DNA of 64,000 nt, taken from positions 400,639 through 464,638 of the forward strand of contig NZ_JACAOR010000001.1 of the NCBI RefSeq assembly GCF_013386115.1. The letters run 5' to 3'. Shown piece after piece: positions 26,426 to 35,823 of this stretch. The stretch is from Pseudomonas gingeri. GTDB taxonomy: Bacteria > Pseudomonadota > Gammaproteobacteria > Pseudomonadales > Pseudomonadaceae. The notes beneath the pieces were generated by a model, which was not told the origin of the DNA, did not search any database, and was given only the letters and a program-made list of their open reading frames with translations. The position numbers were made by a program, and so were the translations under genes. The number at the start of each line of letters is the position of its first letter. The first letter of the stretch is position 1.

Positions 26426-27574
26426 CAGCTGCGTCGCGCGGGCACGTGCCTGACGGTCGGTGTCCTCGATGGCCTCGAGGCTGTCGCTGGCCACCGAGGC
26501 GGTCTGTTCCAGGGTTTGCGAGACCACGCGGGTGATATCGTTGAAGGTCAGGGCTCCCGCGAGAAAGGCCGCCACCGCCACTTCATTGGCGGCATTGAGC
26601 ACCACGCTGAGTGCACAACCGTCCCGCGCCACCTCCAGGGCCAGGCGCAGGCAGGGGAATCGCACCAGGTCCGGGCGGGCAAAGACCAGCGGCTCGCAAC
26701 GCGTCAGGTCCAGCGAATCGACGCCGGAGTCGATACGCCGTGGATAGGCCAGGGCCTGGGCGATAGGCGTGCGCATATCGGGATTGCCCAGTTGCGCCAG
26801 TACCGACTGGTCGGCATACACCACCATCGAGTGCACGATGCTTTGCGGATGAATCAGCACCTCGATCCGCTCGGCGGGCATAGCGAACAGCCAGCGCGCC
26901 TCGATCACCTCCAGCCCCTTGTTCATCATGGTCGCGCAGTCCACCGAGATCTTGTGCCCCATGCGCCACTTCGGATGGGCGCAGGCCTGGTCGGGGGTGA
27001 CGCTGTCCAGGGTTTCCAGCGGCCGGGTCAGGAAAGGCCCGCCGGAAGCGGTGAGGATCAGGCGTTCGGGACGGACTTCGGGGTGGCTCGACAGGCATTG
27101 GAAGATGGCATTGTGTTCGCTGTCGACCGGCAGCAGTTGCGCTGTCGACGCGGCGACACTCGCCATCAACAGCGCGCCGGACATCACCAGCGCTTCCTTG
27201 TTGGCCAGGAGGATGCGCTTGCCGGCCTTGGCGGCGGCCAGCGTCGGGGCCAACCCGGCGCCACCGACAATGGCTGCGACCACGGTGTCGCATTGACTGG
27301 CCCGGGCCACGTCGACCAGCGCCTGCGGCCCATGCAGCACCTCGGTGTCCTGTCCCAGCGCCAGCAGCCACGCCGACAGGCGCGCGGCCGCGGCTTCATC
27401 GGCAACGACGGCGACCTCGGGCCTGAAGGCCAGGCACAGCCGGCACAGCTTGTCGATATTGTGATGCGCGGTCAGGGCGAACACGGAAAAGTGCTCGGGA
27501 TGCCGCGCCACCAGGTCCAGGGTGCTGTCGCCGATGGAGCCAGTGGCTCCCAGGAGAGCAAGACGTTGCGGCAT
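26402..27574 (-). CDS. dxr: 1-deoxy-D-xylulose-5-phosphate reductoisomerase (second copy expected)
   Basis: 390 residues. It converts DXP to MEP with NADPH, step two of the MEP pathway. Visible: the NADPH motif [15 protein letters not shown] at the start, LLANKEALV, the metal-binding [10 protein letters not shown], the flexible loop [31 protein letters not shown] (two adjacent conserved blocks) and the ending motif [15 protein letters not shown]. The start ATG (27574) comes 2 nt after the stop of the upstream terpene synthase, so it is the last gene of the terpene operon. A pseudomonad should already have a housekeeping dxr near rseP/uppS; nothing of that context is here. The 3' end overlaps the convergent helicase gene by 24 nt. 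Confidence 0.95.
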   Translation of the reverse strand: MPQRLALLGATGSIGDSTLDLVARHPEHFSVFALTAHHNIDKLCRLCLAFRPEVAVVADEAAAARLSAWLLALGQDTEVLHGPQALVDVARASQCDTVVAAIVGGAGLAPTLAAAKAGKRILLANKEALVMSGALLMASVAASTAQLLPVDSEHNAIFQCLSSHPEVRPERLILTASGGPFLTRPLETLDSVTPDQACAHPKWRMGHKISVDCATMMNKGLEVIEARWLFAMPAERIEVLIHPQSIVHSMVVYADQSVLAQLGNPDMRTPIAQALAYPRRIDSGVDSLDLTRCEPLVFARPDLVRFPCLRLALEVARDGCALSVVLNAANEVAVAAFLAGALTFNDITRVVSQTLEQTASVASDSLEAIEDTDRQARARATQLSGLPPAR

Positions 27575-27576
27575 GA

Positions 27577-28575
27577 TCAGGACTCCTGATGGCCTTGGGG
27601 ATAGTAACGGCCGGATAGGCGGGTCCAGGCGGTATTGCCATGCACCCAGTCGATGGTGCCTTGGACCAGGGTCTTTTCCTGCGGGGTGCAATGAGGCGAA
27701 GCCTGGATGCTCCGAGCCAGGTCGGACATGGTCGCCAGGCCTTGTCGATACAGATCGACCGCGGCGAGGAACGCATCCTCCAGGAGCAGCTGCCGTTCCT
27801 GCTGGAGCACCGCCACCAGATTCAGCGGGTCGTGACTGGCGGTCTCCTTGGTGTACGAGTGCAGATCGTTGACCCAAGCGGTCAGTTGTGCGCAGTGTTC
27901 GCGGAACGCGATCAGCGGCGCGCGAAGCGGCAAGGGCAGAGGGTTCATTTCCAGCAGGATCAGATCAAACACCGGGAGTGCGCCGATGGACCAGGTGCGT
28001 AGTCGGATATAAGCGTCCAGGGTCGGGCAGAGCCCCGATTGGCGGTAGGGCAGTTCAAACAGGCAACTGCTGAAATAGGCCCCCATGCTCTGCGCGAACA
28101 GCCTTTGCCAAAGAGGTTGGCCCAGTGCTGAAAAACGTGCGTTCAGGTCCGCCAATGCGCCGTGGAATGGCAAAGGCTCAAGGAGAGGCGGTTGCCCGGT
28201 CCTGAGGGTTTCCATGCAACTGTCGAAAACCCGTGCCATCGTGATGGCCTCCTGGCCCTCGCCATATTGGTCGTCGAAGAGAAATAACCAGCCGATCAAT
28301 TGCGCACCCAGGATTACCTTTTCTGGCGGAGCGTGGGGATAGGTATGCCCGGCGAATGCGCCGCACTTGATCCGCTTGAAGCGCTCGAGTGCTTCATCCC
28401 CCCTGGCCAGGCGGAAACGCTGCACCCAGCGCAGGGCCTCGACCTCAGCCAAAGGCGCATGGGGATTGACCCGCACTTCGTCGTGGGGAAGGGTCTCGAT
28501 CACCTGCTGCAGGTGTCGCGGTAATGTCGAGCGTGAGCCTGGCATGGTGAGGGTCCCGGTCGTGCGGTGATTCAC
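27577..28575 (-). CDS. Class I terpene synthase 1
   Basis: 332 residues, normal for a single-domain bacterial cyclase. Start taken as GTG 28575, which overlaps the ispG TGA (28572-28574); an ATG at 28545 is an alternative. The Asp-rich metal motif reads FLFDDQYGE (about 95), the effector Arg region [10 protein letters not shown] (about 187), the NSE triad NDLHSYTKE (about 238), and the C-terminal Arg-Tyr pair is present (SGRYYP). All parts for Mg2+-dependent ionisation of a prenyl diphosphate are there, so it should be active. The product, and whether it takes GPP, FPP or GGPP, cannot be read. No prenyl diphosphate synthase gene lies in the operon. Confidence 0.9.
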   Translation of the reverse strand: MNHRTTGTLTMPGSRSTLPRHLQQVIETLPHDEVRVNPHAPLAEVEALRWVQRFRLARGDEALERFKRIKCGAFAGHTYPHAPPEKVILGAQLIGWLFLFDDQYGEGQEAITMARVFDSCMETLRTGQPPLLEPLPFHGALADLNARFSALGQPLWQRLFAQSMGAYFSSCLFELPYRQSGLCPTLDAYIRLRTWSIGALPVFDLILLEMNPLPLPLRAPLIAFREHCAQLTAWVNDLHSYTKETASHDPLNLVAVLQQERQLLLEDAFLAAVDLYRQGLATMSDLARSIQASPHCTPQEKTLVQGTIDWVHGNTAWTRLSGRYYPQGHQES

Positions 28576-29855
28576 AGCACACGTACTCTGCCCAGATGCG
28601 CCAGGAGTTCGTCCAGCTGTCGCCGTGCAGACTCCTGCCGGCCATAGCGAGCAGCGACATAGGCCTCAAGCAGTTGGATGAAGTCCTGGGCGATACCTGG
28701 CCCCTTGAGTGTCAACACGCGTTCGCCGTCAATGTAGACGGGAGCCGAAGGGTGTTCTCCGGCACCAGGCAGCGAGACGCCGATATCCGCCAGGCGGCTT
28801 TCGCCCGGACCGTTCACTACGCAGCCCATGACGGCGACATGCATCTGCTCGACCCCGTGGAATCGGGATTTCCAGAGGGGCATCTGCGTTACCAGATGAT
28901 GTTCGATCTGTTGAGCCAGCCGCTGGAAGAAATCACTGGTGGTACGCCCACAGCCGGGACAGGCGACTACGGTCGGGGTGAACGCCCGCAAGCCCATGGT
29001 CTGCAGGATCTGCTGGGCGACCTGCACCTCGCGGGTGCGGTCCCCGCCGGGTTCGGGGGTGAGGGAAATCCGCAGCGTGTCGCCGATGCCTTCCTGGAGC
29101 AGCACCGCCAGGGCGGTGGAGGAGGCGACGATCCCCTTCGAGCCCATGCCGGCTTCGGTCAGGCCCAGGTGCAGGGGGAAGTCGCAACGGGCGGCGAGGT
29201 CGCGGTACACGGCAATCAGGTCCTGGACATGGCTGACCTTGGCCGACAGCACGATCCGCTCCGCCGGCAGGCCGACGGCAATGGCCCGTTGCGCATTCTC
29301 CAGCGCCGACACCACCAGCGCTTCGCGCATCACCGCGTCGGCGGCCAGCGGTTGGGCCAGTGCCGCATTGCTGTCCATCATGCGCGCCAGCAGGTCCGGA
29401 TCGAGACTGCCCCAGTTGACCCCGATGCGCACCGGTTTGTCGTAGCGGCAGGCGATTTCGATCATCTCGCAGAACTGCTCGTCGCGGCGGGCGCCCTTGC
29501 CGACATTGCCGGGGTTGATCCGGTACTTGTCCAGGGCTTGCGCGCATTCGGGATAGGTCGCCAGCAGGCGGTGGCCGTTGAAGTGAAAGTCACCCACCAG
29601 GGGCACCCCGATCTGCCGGGCATCGAGCAAATCGCGGATCTTCGCCACCTGGGACGCCGCTTCATGGCCGTTCACTGTGATGCGCACCAGTTCGGCGCCG
29701 GCCAGGGCCAACTGTTCGACCTGGGCGGCGGTGGCCCGGGCATCGGCGGTATCGGTATTGGTCATGGCCTGGACCACGATCGGGCTGGCGCTGCCCAGGC
29801 TGACCGGTCCGATGGCGACCTGGCGGGTCTGGCGGCGGGTGATCAGGGGATTCAT
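28572..29855 (-). CDS. ispG: (E)-4-hydroxy-3-methylbut-2-enyl-diphosphate synthase, long alpha/beta-proteobacterial form
   Basis: 427 residues from ATG 29855 (GAGGAGG upstream); the start overlaps the stop of terpene synthase 2 by 4 nt. It reduces MEcPP to HMBPP using a [4Fe-4S] cluster. The ligands are visible: [14 protein letters not shown] and [12 protein letters not shown] with its Glu. The wording [57 protein letters not shown] and [18 protein letters not shown] is that of alpha/beta-proteobacterial IspG (~420 aa). Housekeeping Pseudomonas IspG is ~370 residues and E. coli-like. This supports acquisition of the operon from outside gamma-proteobacteria. Likely relieves the Fe-S bottleneck for terpene supply. 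Confidence 0.95.
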   Translation of the reverse strand: MNPLITRRQTRQVAIGPVSLGSASPIVVQAMTNTDTADARATAAQVEQLALAGAELVRITVNGHEAASQVAKIRDLLDARQIGVPLVGDFHFNGHRLLATYPECAQALDKYRINPGNVGKGARRDEQFCEMIEIACRYDKPVRIGVNWGSLDPDLLARMMDSNAALAQPLAADAVMREALVVSALENAQRAIAVGLPAERIVLSAKVSHVQDLIAVYRDLAARCDFPLHLGLTEAGMGSKGIVASSTALAVLLQEGIGDTLRISLTPEPGGDRTREVQVAQQILQTMGLRAFTPTVVACPGCGRTTSDFFQRLAQQIEHHLVTQMPLWKSRFHGVEQMHVAVMGCVVNGPGESRLADIGVSLPGAGEHPSAPVYIDGERVLTLKGPGIAQDFIQLLEAYVAARYGRQESARRQLDELLAHLGRVRVL

Positions 29856-30841
29856 CGACGAGCCTCCTCGGTGAAGCACGGGGCGTTGTAGCGGGGAACC
29901 TCCAGTGACCAGTCGAGATTGCCGCTCATCCAGCTTTCCAGGGCGTCGGCATAACGCTCGATCGCCTGGCGTTCGAGATCGGTATAGCGCTGCTGATCGA
30001 GAAACGCCGGCAGCCTTTCCCGCGCCTGCTCGAACGTCCGGACACGGGAAGTCACCAGGCCATTGACGAACGCCATGGCCTCGCGGACCGACAGGCCCAG
30101 GTGATGCCGGCAGACCACCACATAATTGTTGATTTCATCGAAACGGCTTTCCTTGGCATAGGAAAAAATATCATTGACCAGGACCAGCACATCGCTGGTG
30201 CTCTGTTGCAAGGCCTGGAAAGGCCGGGTACGACAGAAGGCCTCAGGCAATTCGGCATGGTTGGCATATTCGCCGGCGCTGAACATCAACTGGCTGGCGC
30301 CGGTATAGCGCCGGACCAGGGCGAAGGCCAGCAGGTCTGGCACCTCGCCAGCGGCGCGGATCTCGACTTCTTTCAGGACCGCATCGAAGTAGGCCCGGAT
30401 CTCGCCGAGGAAACGTCGCTGTCCGGCGGTACTCAGGCCGCGCCGGATCGAGCCGATCAGGGCGCACCCGGCCAGCTCCAGGCCCGGTTTGGCGGCGGGC
30501 GCCAGCGGGTCTTGCGCCAGCTGCGAAAACAGGCGTTCCAGCAGGGCCTCGGTCGCGATCACATGATGGTTCAGTTCCCCCTGGTCGAGGGCATCGTCCA
30601 GCAGGAAAAGCCAGCTCATCAGACTGATCATGTGTTCCAGCCCGGTGGCATCCACATCAGGGAAAACCCTGGCGTTCAGTTCGCCGAAGCGCCCGCTGTC
30701 CAGTACCTGGCGTGTCGCGGGGTCGATCAGGCCCATCGACTCCAGCCAGGCATCGGAGGTTCGGCTGGCACGCTCCAGATGCGGGTTGATCCGCGAGGCA
30801 AAGGGCAGGTGAATCGGTGGTCGATCGAATGCAGGGATCAT
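29852..30841 (-). CDS. Class I terpene synthase 2
   Basis: 329 residues from ATG 30841 (AGGAG upstream). Metal motif [12 protein letters not shown] (about 83), conserved Arg region [13 protein letters not shown] (about 178), NSE triad [11 protein letters not shown] (about 222) and C-terminal Arg-Tyr pair (EVPRYN) are all present, so it should be catalytically competent. It differs clearly in sequence from terpene synthase 1 (DDALDQ against DDQYGE), so it is probably not a recent duplicate, and two products or a sequential product are possible. It lies between ispH (23-nt gap) and ispG (4-nt overlap). Substrate chain length and product are not predictable from sequence. Confidence 0.9.
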   Translation of the reverse strand: MIPAFDRPPIHLPFASRINPHLERASRTSDAWLESMGLIDPATRQVLDSGRFGELNARVFPDVDATGLEHMISLMSWLFLLDDALDQGELNHHVIATEALLERLFSQLAQDPLAPAAKPGLELAGCALIGSIRRGLSTAGQRRFLGEIRAYFDAVLKEVEIRAAGEVPDLLAFALVRRYTGASQLMFSAGEYANHAELPEAFCRTRPFQALQQSTSDVLVLVNDIFSYAKESRFDEINNYVVVCRHHLGLSVREAMAFVNGLVTSRVRTFEQARERLPAFLDQQRYTDLERQAIERYADALESWMSGNLDWSLEVPRYNAPCFTEEARR

Positions 30842-30864
30842 GTCGGCTCCTATGCCCCGATGGT

Positions 30865-31797
30865 TTAGCGGCTGCGGGCGATCAGCCCGTCCGGCAGAGT
30901 GAATTGCACCCGTTCCTCGCGACCGGGCAGGGTAGCGATCGTCAGCGGTGCCAGCTTGCCAAGGGCGGCGATCACATCCTCGACCAGCGCCTCGGGCGTC
31001 GAGGCCCCTGCGGTGATTCCGACGGTCTCGATATCGCGAAACCACTGCCGGTCCAGTTCGCTGCCATCGGCCACCCGGTAGGCCGGCACGCCGGTTTCAT
31101 CGGCAAGCGTGTGCAAGGTCACGGTATTGGCGCTGTTCGCCGCACCCACCACCAGCACCAGGTCGACACACTGGCTGAGGCTGCGCAAGGCGCTCTGGCG
31201 GTTCTGCACGGCGTAGCAGATATCGCGGGTATCCGGGCCGACGATGCCCGGATAGCGCCGTTGCAGGGCCTGGACCACGGCGCGGGTGTCATCGACGCTG
31301 AGGGTGGTCTGGGTGATATAGGCCATCGGCGTCTGTGCGGGAAAGTCCAGGTCCCGCACCTGCGCCACATCACGCACGACCACCACCGGCGCGGGAATCT
31401 GCCCGAGAATGCCGACCACCTCGGGATGCCCGGCTTCACCGACCAGGATCACCTGATAGCCTCTGACGGCATACTGGCGGCCCTGGTGATGCACCTTGCT
31501 GACCAGCGGGCAGGTGGCGTCGAGGACCCGCAACTGACGCTGGCGCGCGGTATCTTCGACGACCCTGGCCACGCCATGGGCGCTGAACACGGTGATGGCG
31601 TCGACCGGTATTTCATCCAGCTCGTCGACGAAGATCGCTCCCCTGGCCTTGAGGTTGTCGACCACATGACGGTTGTGGACGATCTCATGTCGCACGTAGA
31701 CCGGGGCGCCGTACTGTTCCAGCGCCAGCTCGACGATCTCGATCGCCCGTACCACGCCGGCGCAAAAGCCCCGGGGTTGGGCCAGGATGACTTTCAC
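30865..31797 (-). CDS. ispH: 4-hydroxy-3-methylbut-2-enyl diphosphate reductase
   Basis: 310 residues. The start is a GTG (31797) overlapping the dxs TGA by 4 nt. IspH makes IPP and DMAPP from HMBPP with a [4Fe-4S] cluster held by three cysteines, visible here in [24 protein letters not shown] and [11 protein letters not shown]. Substrate-binding EIVHNRHVV, the catalytic Glu in the central region and VTQTTLS-like [11 protein letters not shown] and ITAGASTPE are present. One atypical feature is GAANSANT where most homologues have GSPNSSNS. Part of the terpene operon, and distinct in length and wording from the usual Pseudomonas lspA-linked ispH. Confidence 0.93.
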   Translation of the reverse strand: MKVILAQPRGFCAGVVRAIEIVELALEQYGAPVYVRHEIVHNRHVVDNLKARGAIFVDELDEIPVDAITVFSAHGVARVVEDTARQRQLRVLDATCPLVSKVHHQGRQYAVRGYQVILVGEAGHPEVVGILGQIPAPVVVVRDVAQVRDLDFPAQTPMAYITQTTLSVDDTRAVVQALQRRYPGIVGPDTRDICYAVQNRQSALRSLSQCVDLVLVVGAANSANTVTLHTLADETGVPAYRVADGSELDRQWFRDIETVGITAGASTPEALVEDVIAALGKLAPLTIATLPGREERVQFTLPDGLIARSR

Positions 31798-33713
31798 CGG
31801 CGACCTCCTGTCATCAGCTGTCGACGGGACTCGCCGCGCACCAGGGCCACCTGCCCGGAGAAAACCCGGATAGCCGCGACAATTCCTCCGGCGTCCAGGC
31901 CGCAGGCACTCAGCAGTTGCTCCGGTGCGCCATGCTCGATGAACTGATCGTCGAACCCCAGTTGCAGGACCTGGTTGGAAAACATGGAAACGGCCAGATG
32001 TTCCAGGCACGCGGCACCGGCGCCGCCCTTCACGCAGCCTTCTTCAACCGTCACCAGCACATCGTGGTTGCAGGCCAGGGCTTCTATCAGGTCGACATCC
32101 AGGGGTTTGACGTAACGCATGTTCGCCACCGTCGCATCCAGGACCTCGGCGGCCTCGAGACTGGGCAGCAGCATGGAGCCGAAGGCGAGGATGGCGATTC
32201 GCAGGCCCTGGGTTTGCGCAGACTGGCGACGGATTTCACCGCGACCCAGGGGCAGCGTGTGCAACTCGACCTGCGGCGGGGTGCCGTTGCCGGCGCCGCG
32301 AGGATAACGCACTGCCACCGGGCCGTTCTGCAGCAGGGCGGTGTGCAGCATCTGCCGGCATTCGTTTTCGTCCGCCGGCGCCATGATGACCAGGTTGGGC
32401 ACGCAGCGCAGGTAGGCGATATCGAACGCCCCTGTGTGGGTGGCACCGTCCGCCCCGACAATGCCGGCACGGTCGATGGCGAGCAGCACCGGCAGGTTCT
32501 GGATGGCGATATCGTGGATCAACTGGTCATAGGCGCGCTGGAGGAAGGTCGAGTAGATGGCGACCACCGGCTTCAGGCCCTCGGTGGCAAGGCCCGCGGC
32601 AAAGGTCAGGGCGTGCTGCTCGGCGATCCCGACATCGAAGTAGCGGTCGGGGAAACGCCGTTCGAACTCCACCAGGCCCGAACCTTCACGCATGGCCGGG
32701 GTAATCGCGACGACGCGCGGGTCGAGCGCGGCCTCATCGCACAGCCAGTTGCCAAAGACCTGGGTGTAGCTCTGCCGGCCGGCTGCCACGGGCTGGATAC
32801 CCTGTTCCGGATTGAATTTCCCGGGCCCGTGATACAGCACCGGATCGAGGGCCGCCGGGCTGTAGCCATGGCCCTTCTCGGTGACGATATGCAGCAACTG
32901 CGGGCCGCGCCGGCTTTTCAGGGCCTGCAACGCCGGAATCAGCTCGCCCAGATCATGCCCGTCGACGGGACCGGTGTAATGGAAGCCCAGGGCTTCGAAC
33001 AGCGTCGCCGACAATTTCTGCCCGGTGAGCTGTGCTGCGAATGCGGGGACGGAGCCTTCGCCTGCCGCCGTTTCCTCGCGCAGGATGCGCTTGATGGCGG
33101 CCCTGGCCGAAGGCGTGCAGCGATGGGCGGTGAGTCTTCCCAGGTAGTGGCGCAACGCGCCGACGGCGGGGGAGATCGACATATCGTTGTCGTTGAGGAT
33201 CACCAGGAACGGCAGGTCCTGATGCAGGCCGGCGTTGTTCATGGCCTCGTAGGCCATGCCGCCGCTCAGGGCGCCGTCGCCGATGACCGCGATGCCATGC
33301 CGGTGCTCGCCTTTGTTGCGCGCCCCCAGGACCATGCCCAGGGCCGCGGAAATCGAAGTGCTGGAGTGAGCGGTGCCGAAGGTGTCGTACTCGGACTCCT
33401 GGCGTCGGGGAAAACCGGATATCCCGCCCAGTTGGCGAATGCCAGCCATGGCCTCGCGGCGCCCGGTGAGGATCTTGTGCGGGTAGGACTGGTGCCCGAC
33501 ATCCCAGACGATCCGGTCATGGGGGGTATCGAACACATAGTGCAGGGCAATGGCCAGTTCCACGGTGCCCAGGTTGGCCGACAGATGCCCGCCGGTTCGT
33601 GAAACGCTGTGCAGGATAAAGGCTCGCAGCTCATCGGCGACTGTCGACAGCGCCCTGGGATGCAGTGCCCGCAAATCGTCCGGGCTGTCGATGGTGTTCA
33701 GTAGCTCGAACAT
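31794..33713 (-). CDS. dxs: 1-deoxy-D-xylulose-5-phosphate synthase (second copy expected)
   Basis: 639 residues from ATG 33713 (GGAGGAA upstream). It condenses pyruvate with glyceraldehyde-3-phosphate using thiamine diphosphate, the first and often limiting MEP step. Visible: [28 protein letters not shown], the TPP motif [20 protein letters not shown] (ending [10 protein letters not shown]), the [15 protein letters not shown] catalytic Glu region and [15 protein letters not shown]. The protein ends with a longer, basic tail than usual. About 106 nt separate it from the idi stop; no other gene is seen in that gap. Confidence 0.95.
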   Translation of the reverse strand: MFELLNTIDSPDDLRALHPRALSTVADELRAFILHSVSRTGGHLSANLGTVELAIALHYVFDTPHDRIVWDVGHQSYPHKILTGRREAMAGIRQLGGISGFPRRQESEYDTFGTAHSSTSISAALGMVLGARNKGEHRHGIAVIGDGALSGGMAYEAMNNAGLHQDLPFLVILNDNDMSISPAVGALRHYLGRLTAHRCTPSARAAIKRILREETAAGEGSVPAFAAQLTGQKLSATLFEALGFHYTGPVDGHDLGELIPALQALKSRRGPQLLHIVTEKGHGYSPAALDPVLYHGPGKFNPEQGIQPVAAGRQSYTQVFGNWLCDEAALDPRVVAITPAMREGSGLVEFERRFPDRYFDVGIAEQHALTFAAGLATEGLKPVVAIYSTFLQRAYDQLIHDIAIQNLPVLLAIDRAGIVGADGATHTGAFDIAYLRCVPNLVIMAPADENECRQMLHTALLQNGPVAVRYPRGAGNGTPPQVELHTLPLGRGEIRRQSAQTQGLRIAILAFGSMLLPSLEAAEVLDATVANMRYVKPLDVDLIEALACNHDVLVTVEEGCVKGGAGAACLEHLAVSMFSNQVLQLGFDDQFIEHGAPEQLLSACGLDAGGIVAAIRVFSGQVALVRGESRRQLMTGGRR

Positions 33714-33819
33714 GTCGTGTTCCTCCGTCCCTGGGGCGCCCCGGCAATACCCGGGGTGGGCGCGATCGGCAACAAGGTCGCCCACGCGTCGTGCGCGTAA
33801 CGTTTCATGAACGGGATCT

Positions 33820-34386
33820 CTAGAGTGCCAGATGACTGGTCGAGGGGAGCGTGACCGCCAGCTTTTGCCAGGTGCGCAGACTCGCGAGGGTGTAGGTGTC
33901 GAAGATCCTGCGGAACCAGACCGTGTACCGCTCCGGGGCGGCGGCAATGCAATGCGGAATCTCGGAGAGGGTCATCCACTCCCAGGACAGGGCTTCATCG
34001 GGATTGGCTACGGGCAGGGCATCGCTGATGCCGACGAACAGATGGTCGAATTCATGTTCGATCAGATCGTTCGAGACCTGTTCCCGATAGAGCAGGGACG
34101 CCACTTTCTTCAGTGGGCAGGCCAGGCCCATTTCCTCGAACAGGCGTCGCTGCGCGGCGGCATGGGTCTGTTCGCCGACGCGCGGATGGCCGCAGCAGGT
34201 GTTGGTCCACAGGCCTTGCGAATGGTATTTGCCGAGGGCCCGTTGCTGCAGCAGCAAGCGGTCGTAGCCGTCGAAGATGAAAATCGAGAAGGCCCGATGT
34301 CGCAAGCCTTGTTGATGGATGAACAGCTTGTGCGCACTGCCGGTTTCGCAATCATCCTCATCGACCAGAATGAGGGTTTCTTCCAT
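33820..34386 (-). CDS. idi: Isopentenyl-diphosphate delta-isomerase, type I
   Basis: 188 residues, Nudix-fold type I Idi. Active-site Cys and metal ligands appear in [13 protein letters not shown]; the Nudix-like RRLFEEMGL and the acidic EHEFDHLF and WEWM motifs are present. It interconverts IPP and DMAPP and so sets the starter/extender ratio for prenyl chains. GGAG precedes the ATG at 34386. Most pseudomonads do without idi because IspH gives both isomers, so its presence marks the locus as specialised. First confidently called gene of the operon. Confidence 0.95.
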   Translation of the reverse strand: MEETLILVDEDDCETGSAHKLFIHQQGLRHRAFSIFIFDGYDRLLLQQRALGKYHSQGLWTNTCCGHPRVGEQTHAAAQRRLFEEMGLACPLKKVASLLYREQVSNDLIEHEFDHLFVGISDALPVANPDEALSWEWMTLSEIPHCIAAAPERYTVWFRRIFDTYTLASLRTWQKLAVTLPSTSHLAL

Positions 34387-34691
34387 GACGCGGACTCCAT
34401 GATGTCTTTGTCACTGGACGGAACTGCAGACCAGAATACGTGGGGGGAATTTGGGTTGTCTTGTAACCGTACCCTTAGACAGTAGATCGCGCCTGCCCAA
34501 GCGCAAGGGGAGACGGATATTCGGCCTGGCCGTTCGTCACTTCCTTGACTGACAAGAGTTTCACGATCCCCATCGCCGGCAGAAAGCTGCCGTTCAGGTT
34601 CATGGGTGCAACCTCGATAGCAGACTAACCTTCAGTGCATCGGGGCGGTGTCCGCTGCGCACGCGCCAGCGAGGCCCCCGGGGAGACAAGA
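34387..34691. other. Divergent intergenic region between the terpene operon and muxA
   Basis: 305 nt that must hold the promoters of both idi (minus) and muxA (plus). It contains a hairpin CGGCAG-AAAG-CTGCCG (34577-34592) and a short minus-strand frame (34475-34603). No operator or clear sigma-70 promoter could be assigned. Confidence 0.5.
34475..34603 (-). CDS. Possible small protein or leader peptide (42 aa) ahead of idi
   Basis: ATG at 34603 with GAGG 8 nt upstream, TAA at 34475-34477, 88 nt before idi and on the same strand. The product begins MNLNGSFLPAMGIVKLLSV and has no known domain. A 6-bp hairpin falls in its first codons. It could be a leader peptide, a small protein or chance. 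Confidence 0.3.
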   Translation of the reverse strand: MNLNGSFLPAMGIVKLLSVKEVTNGQAEYPSPLALGQARSTV

Positions 34692-35813
34692 GTGAAGAGC
34701 AGCAAGGGAACCTGGATTTTGCTGGTCGTCGTGGCGCTCGCGCTCCTGGCTGGCGGTTGGGCGCTTTATCACGGTTTGCACACGCCCAGGGGCAAACCTC
34801 CGTCGCTGGGCGATCCGGTGACGGCCGTCGCCGTCAAGCTGATGGACGTCCCGGTGTATATCGACGCCCTGGGCACGGTGACGCCGACGCGCAGTGTGAC
34901 GGTGGTCAGCCAGGTATCCGGCATCCTCGCCTCGGCGGACTTCAAGGAGGGCCAGCGGGTGACCAGGGGCCAGGTCGTGGCCCGCATCGACGATCGCGCG
35001 CTCAAGGCCCAGTTGGCGCAGGCCAGGGGTGTCCTGGACCACGATCAGGCGGTACTGGTCAACGCCCAGCGTGACCTGGCGCGTTTTCGCGAGCTGATCA
35101 AGGTCGGCTCGGTCAGCCAGCAGACCCTCGATACCCAGGTCGCCACGGTCCGGGAGCAGCAGGGCACGGTGGCCGCGGATGACGGCGCGGTGCAGAACCT
35201 GCAAGTGCAACTGGGCTACTGCACCATCACCTCGCCGGTCGACGGCATCGTCGGCCTGCGCCTGGTGGACCCCGGCAACTTCGTCACCGCCGGCAGCACC
35301 ACGGGTATTGCCGTGATCACCCAGATGAACCCGGCGACGGTGGTCTTCGCGGTGCCCGAGGACGATCTTGGCGCCATCGACCAGGCCATGGCCAAGGGCA
35401 CGGTCCAGGTACTGGCCTACGACCGCAACAAGCACGACCTGCTTGCCAGCGGCACCTTGCTGGCCCTGGACAACCAGGTCGATACCAGCACCGGTACCGT
35501 CAGGGTCAAGGCGCAGTTCGACGATGCGGGGCACGCGCTGTTTCCCAACCAGTTCGTCAATGCCCGGCTCAAGGCCGACACCCTGCGACAGGTGGCGGTG
35601 GTGCCGACCCTGGCGATCCAGCACGGTAGCAAGGGCGATTTCGTCTTTGTGGTGCAGGGCAACAAGGCCAGCCTGCGCACGATCAAGAGCGGGCCGATCA
35701 GTGGCGACCTCACGGCGGTCCTGGAAAACGGCGTGAAAGCCGGCGAGCAGGTGATTACCGAAGGCGCGGACAAACTGGACAACGGCTCCACGGTGAAGGT
35801 GGTCGGCCAGTGA
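34692..35813 (+). CDS. muxA: RND periplasmic adaptor MuxA (MdtA-like)
   Basis: 373 residues from GTG 34692 (GGGGAGA upstream); an earlier in-frame GTG at 34635 has no site. An N-terminal membrane anchor (WILLVVVALALLAGGW) replaces a lipobox, as in MdtA/MuxA. Adaptor domains in order: lipoyl half (SVTVVSQVSGILASADFKEG), hairpin (about 100-155), lipoyl half (CTITSPVDGIVGLRLVDPGN), beta-barrel (STGTVRVKAQFDD). It links MuxB/MuxC in the inner membrane to OpmB. First gene of muxA-muxB-muxC-opmB, 10 nt before muxB. Confidence 0.9.
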   Translation: MKSSKGTWILLVVVALALLAGGWALYHGLHTPRGKPPSLGDPVTAVAVKLMDVPVYIDALGTVTPTRSVTVVSQVSGILASADFKEGQRVTRGQVVARIDDRALKAQLAQARGVLDHDQAVLVNAQRDLARFRELIKVGSVSQQTLDTQVATVREQQGTVAADDGAVQNLQVQLGYCTITSPVDGIVGLRLVDPGNFVTAGSTTGIAVITQMNPATVVFAVPEDDLGAIDQAMAKGTVQVLAYDRNKHDLLASGTLLALDNQVDTSTGTVRVKAQFDDAGHALFPNQFVNARLKADTLRQVAVVPTLAIQHGSKGDFVFVVQGNKASLRTIKSGPISGDLTAVLENGVKAGEQVITEGADKLDNGSTVKVVGQ

Positions 35814-35823
35814 GGGTTTACCC

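Noticed and set aside
27577..30841. Phytoene synthase or prenyl diphosphate synthase instead of cyclases
   Set aside because: Both proteins have one Asp-rich motif plus an NSE triad and a C-terminal Arg-Tyr pair; prenyl synthases would show two DDxxD motifs.
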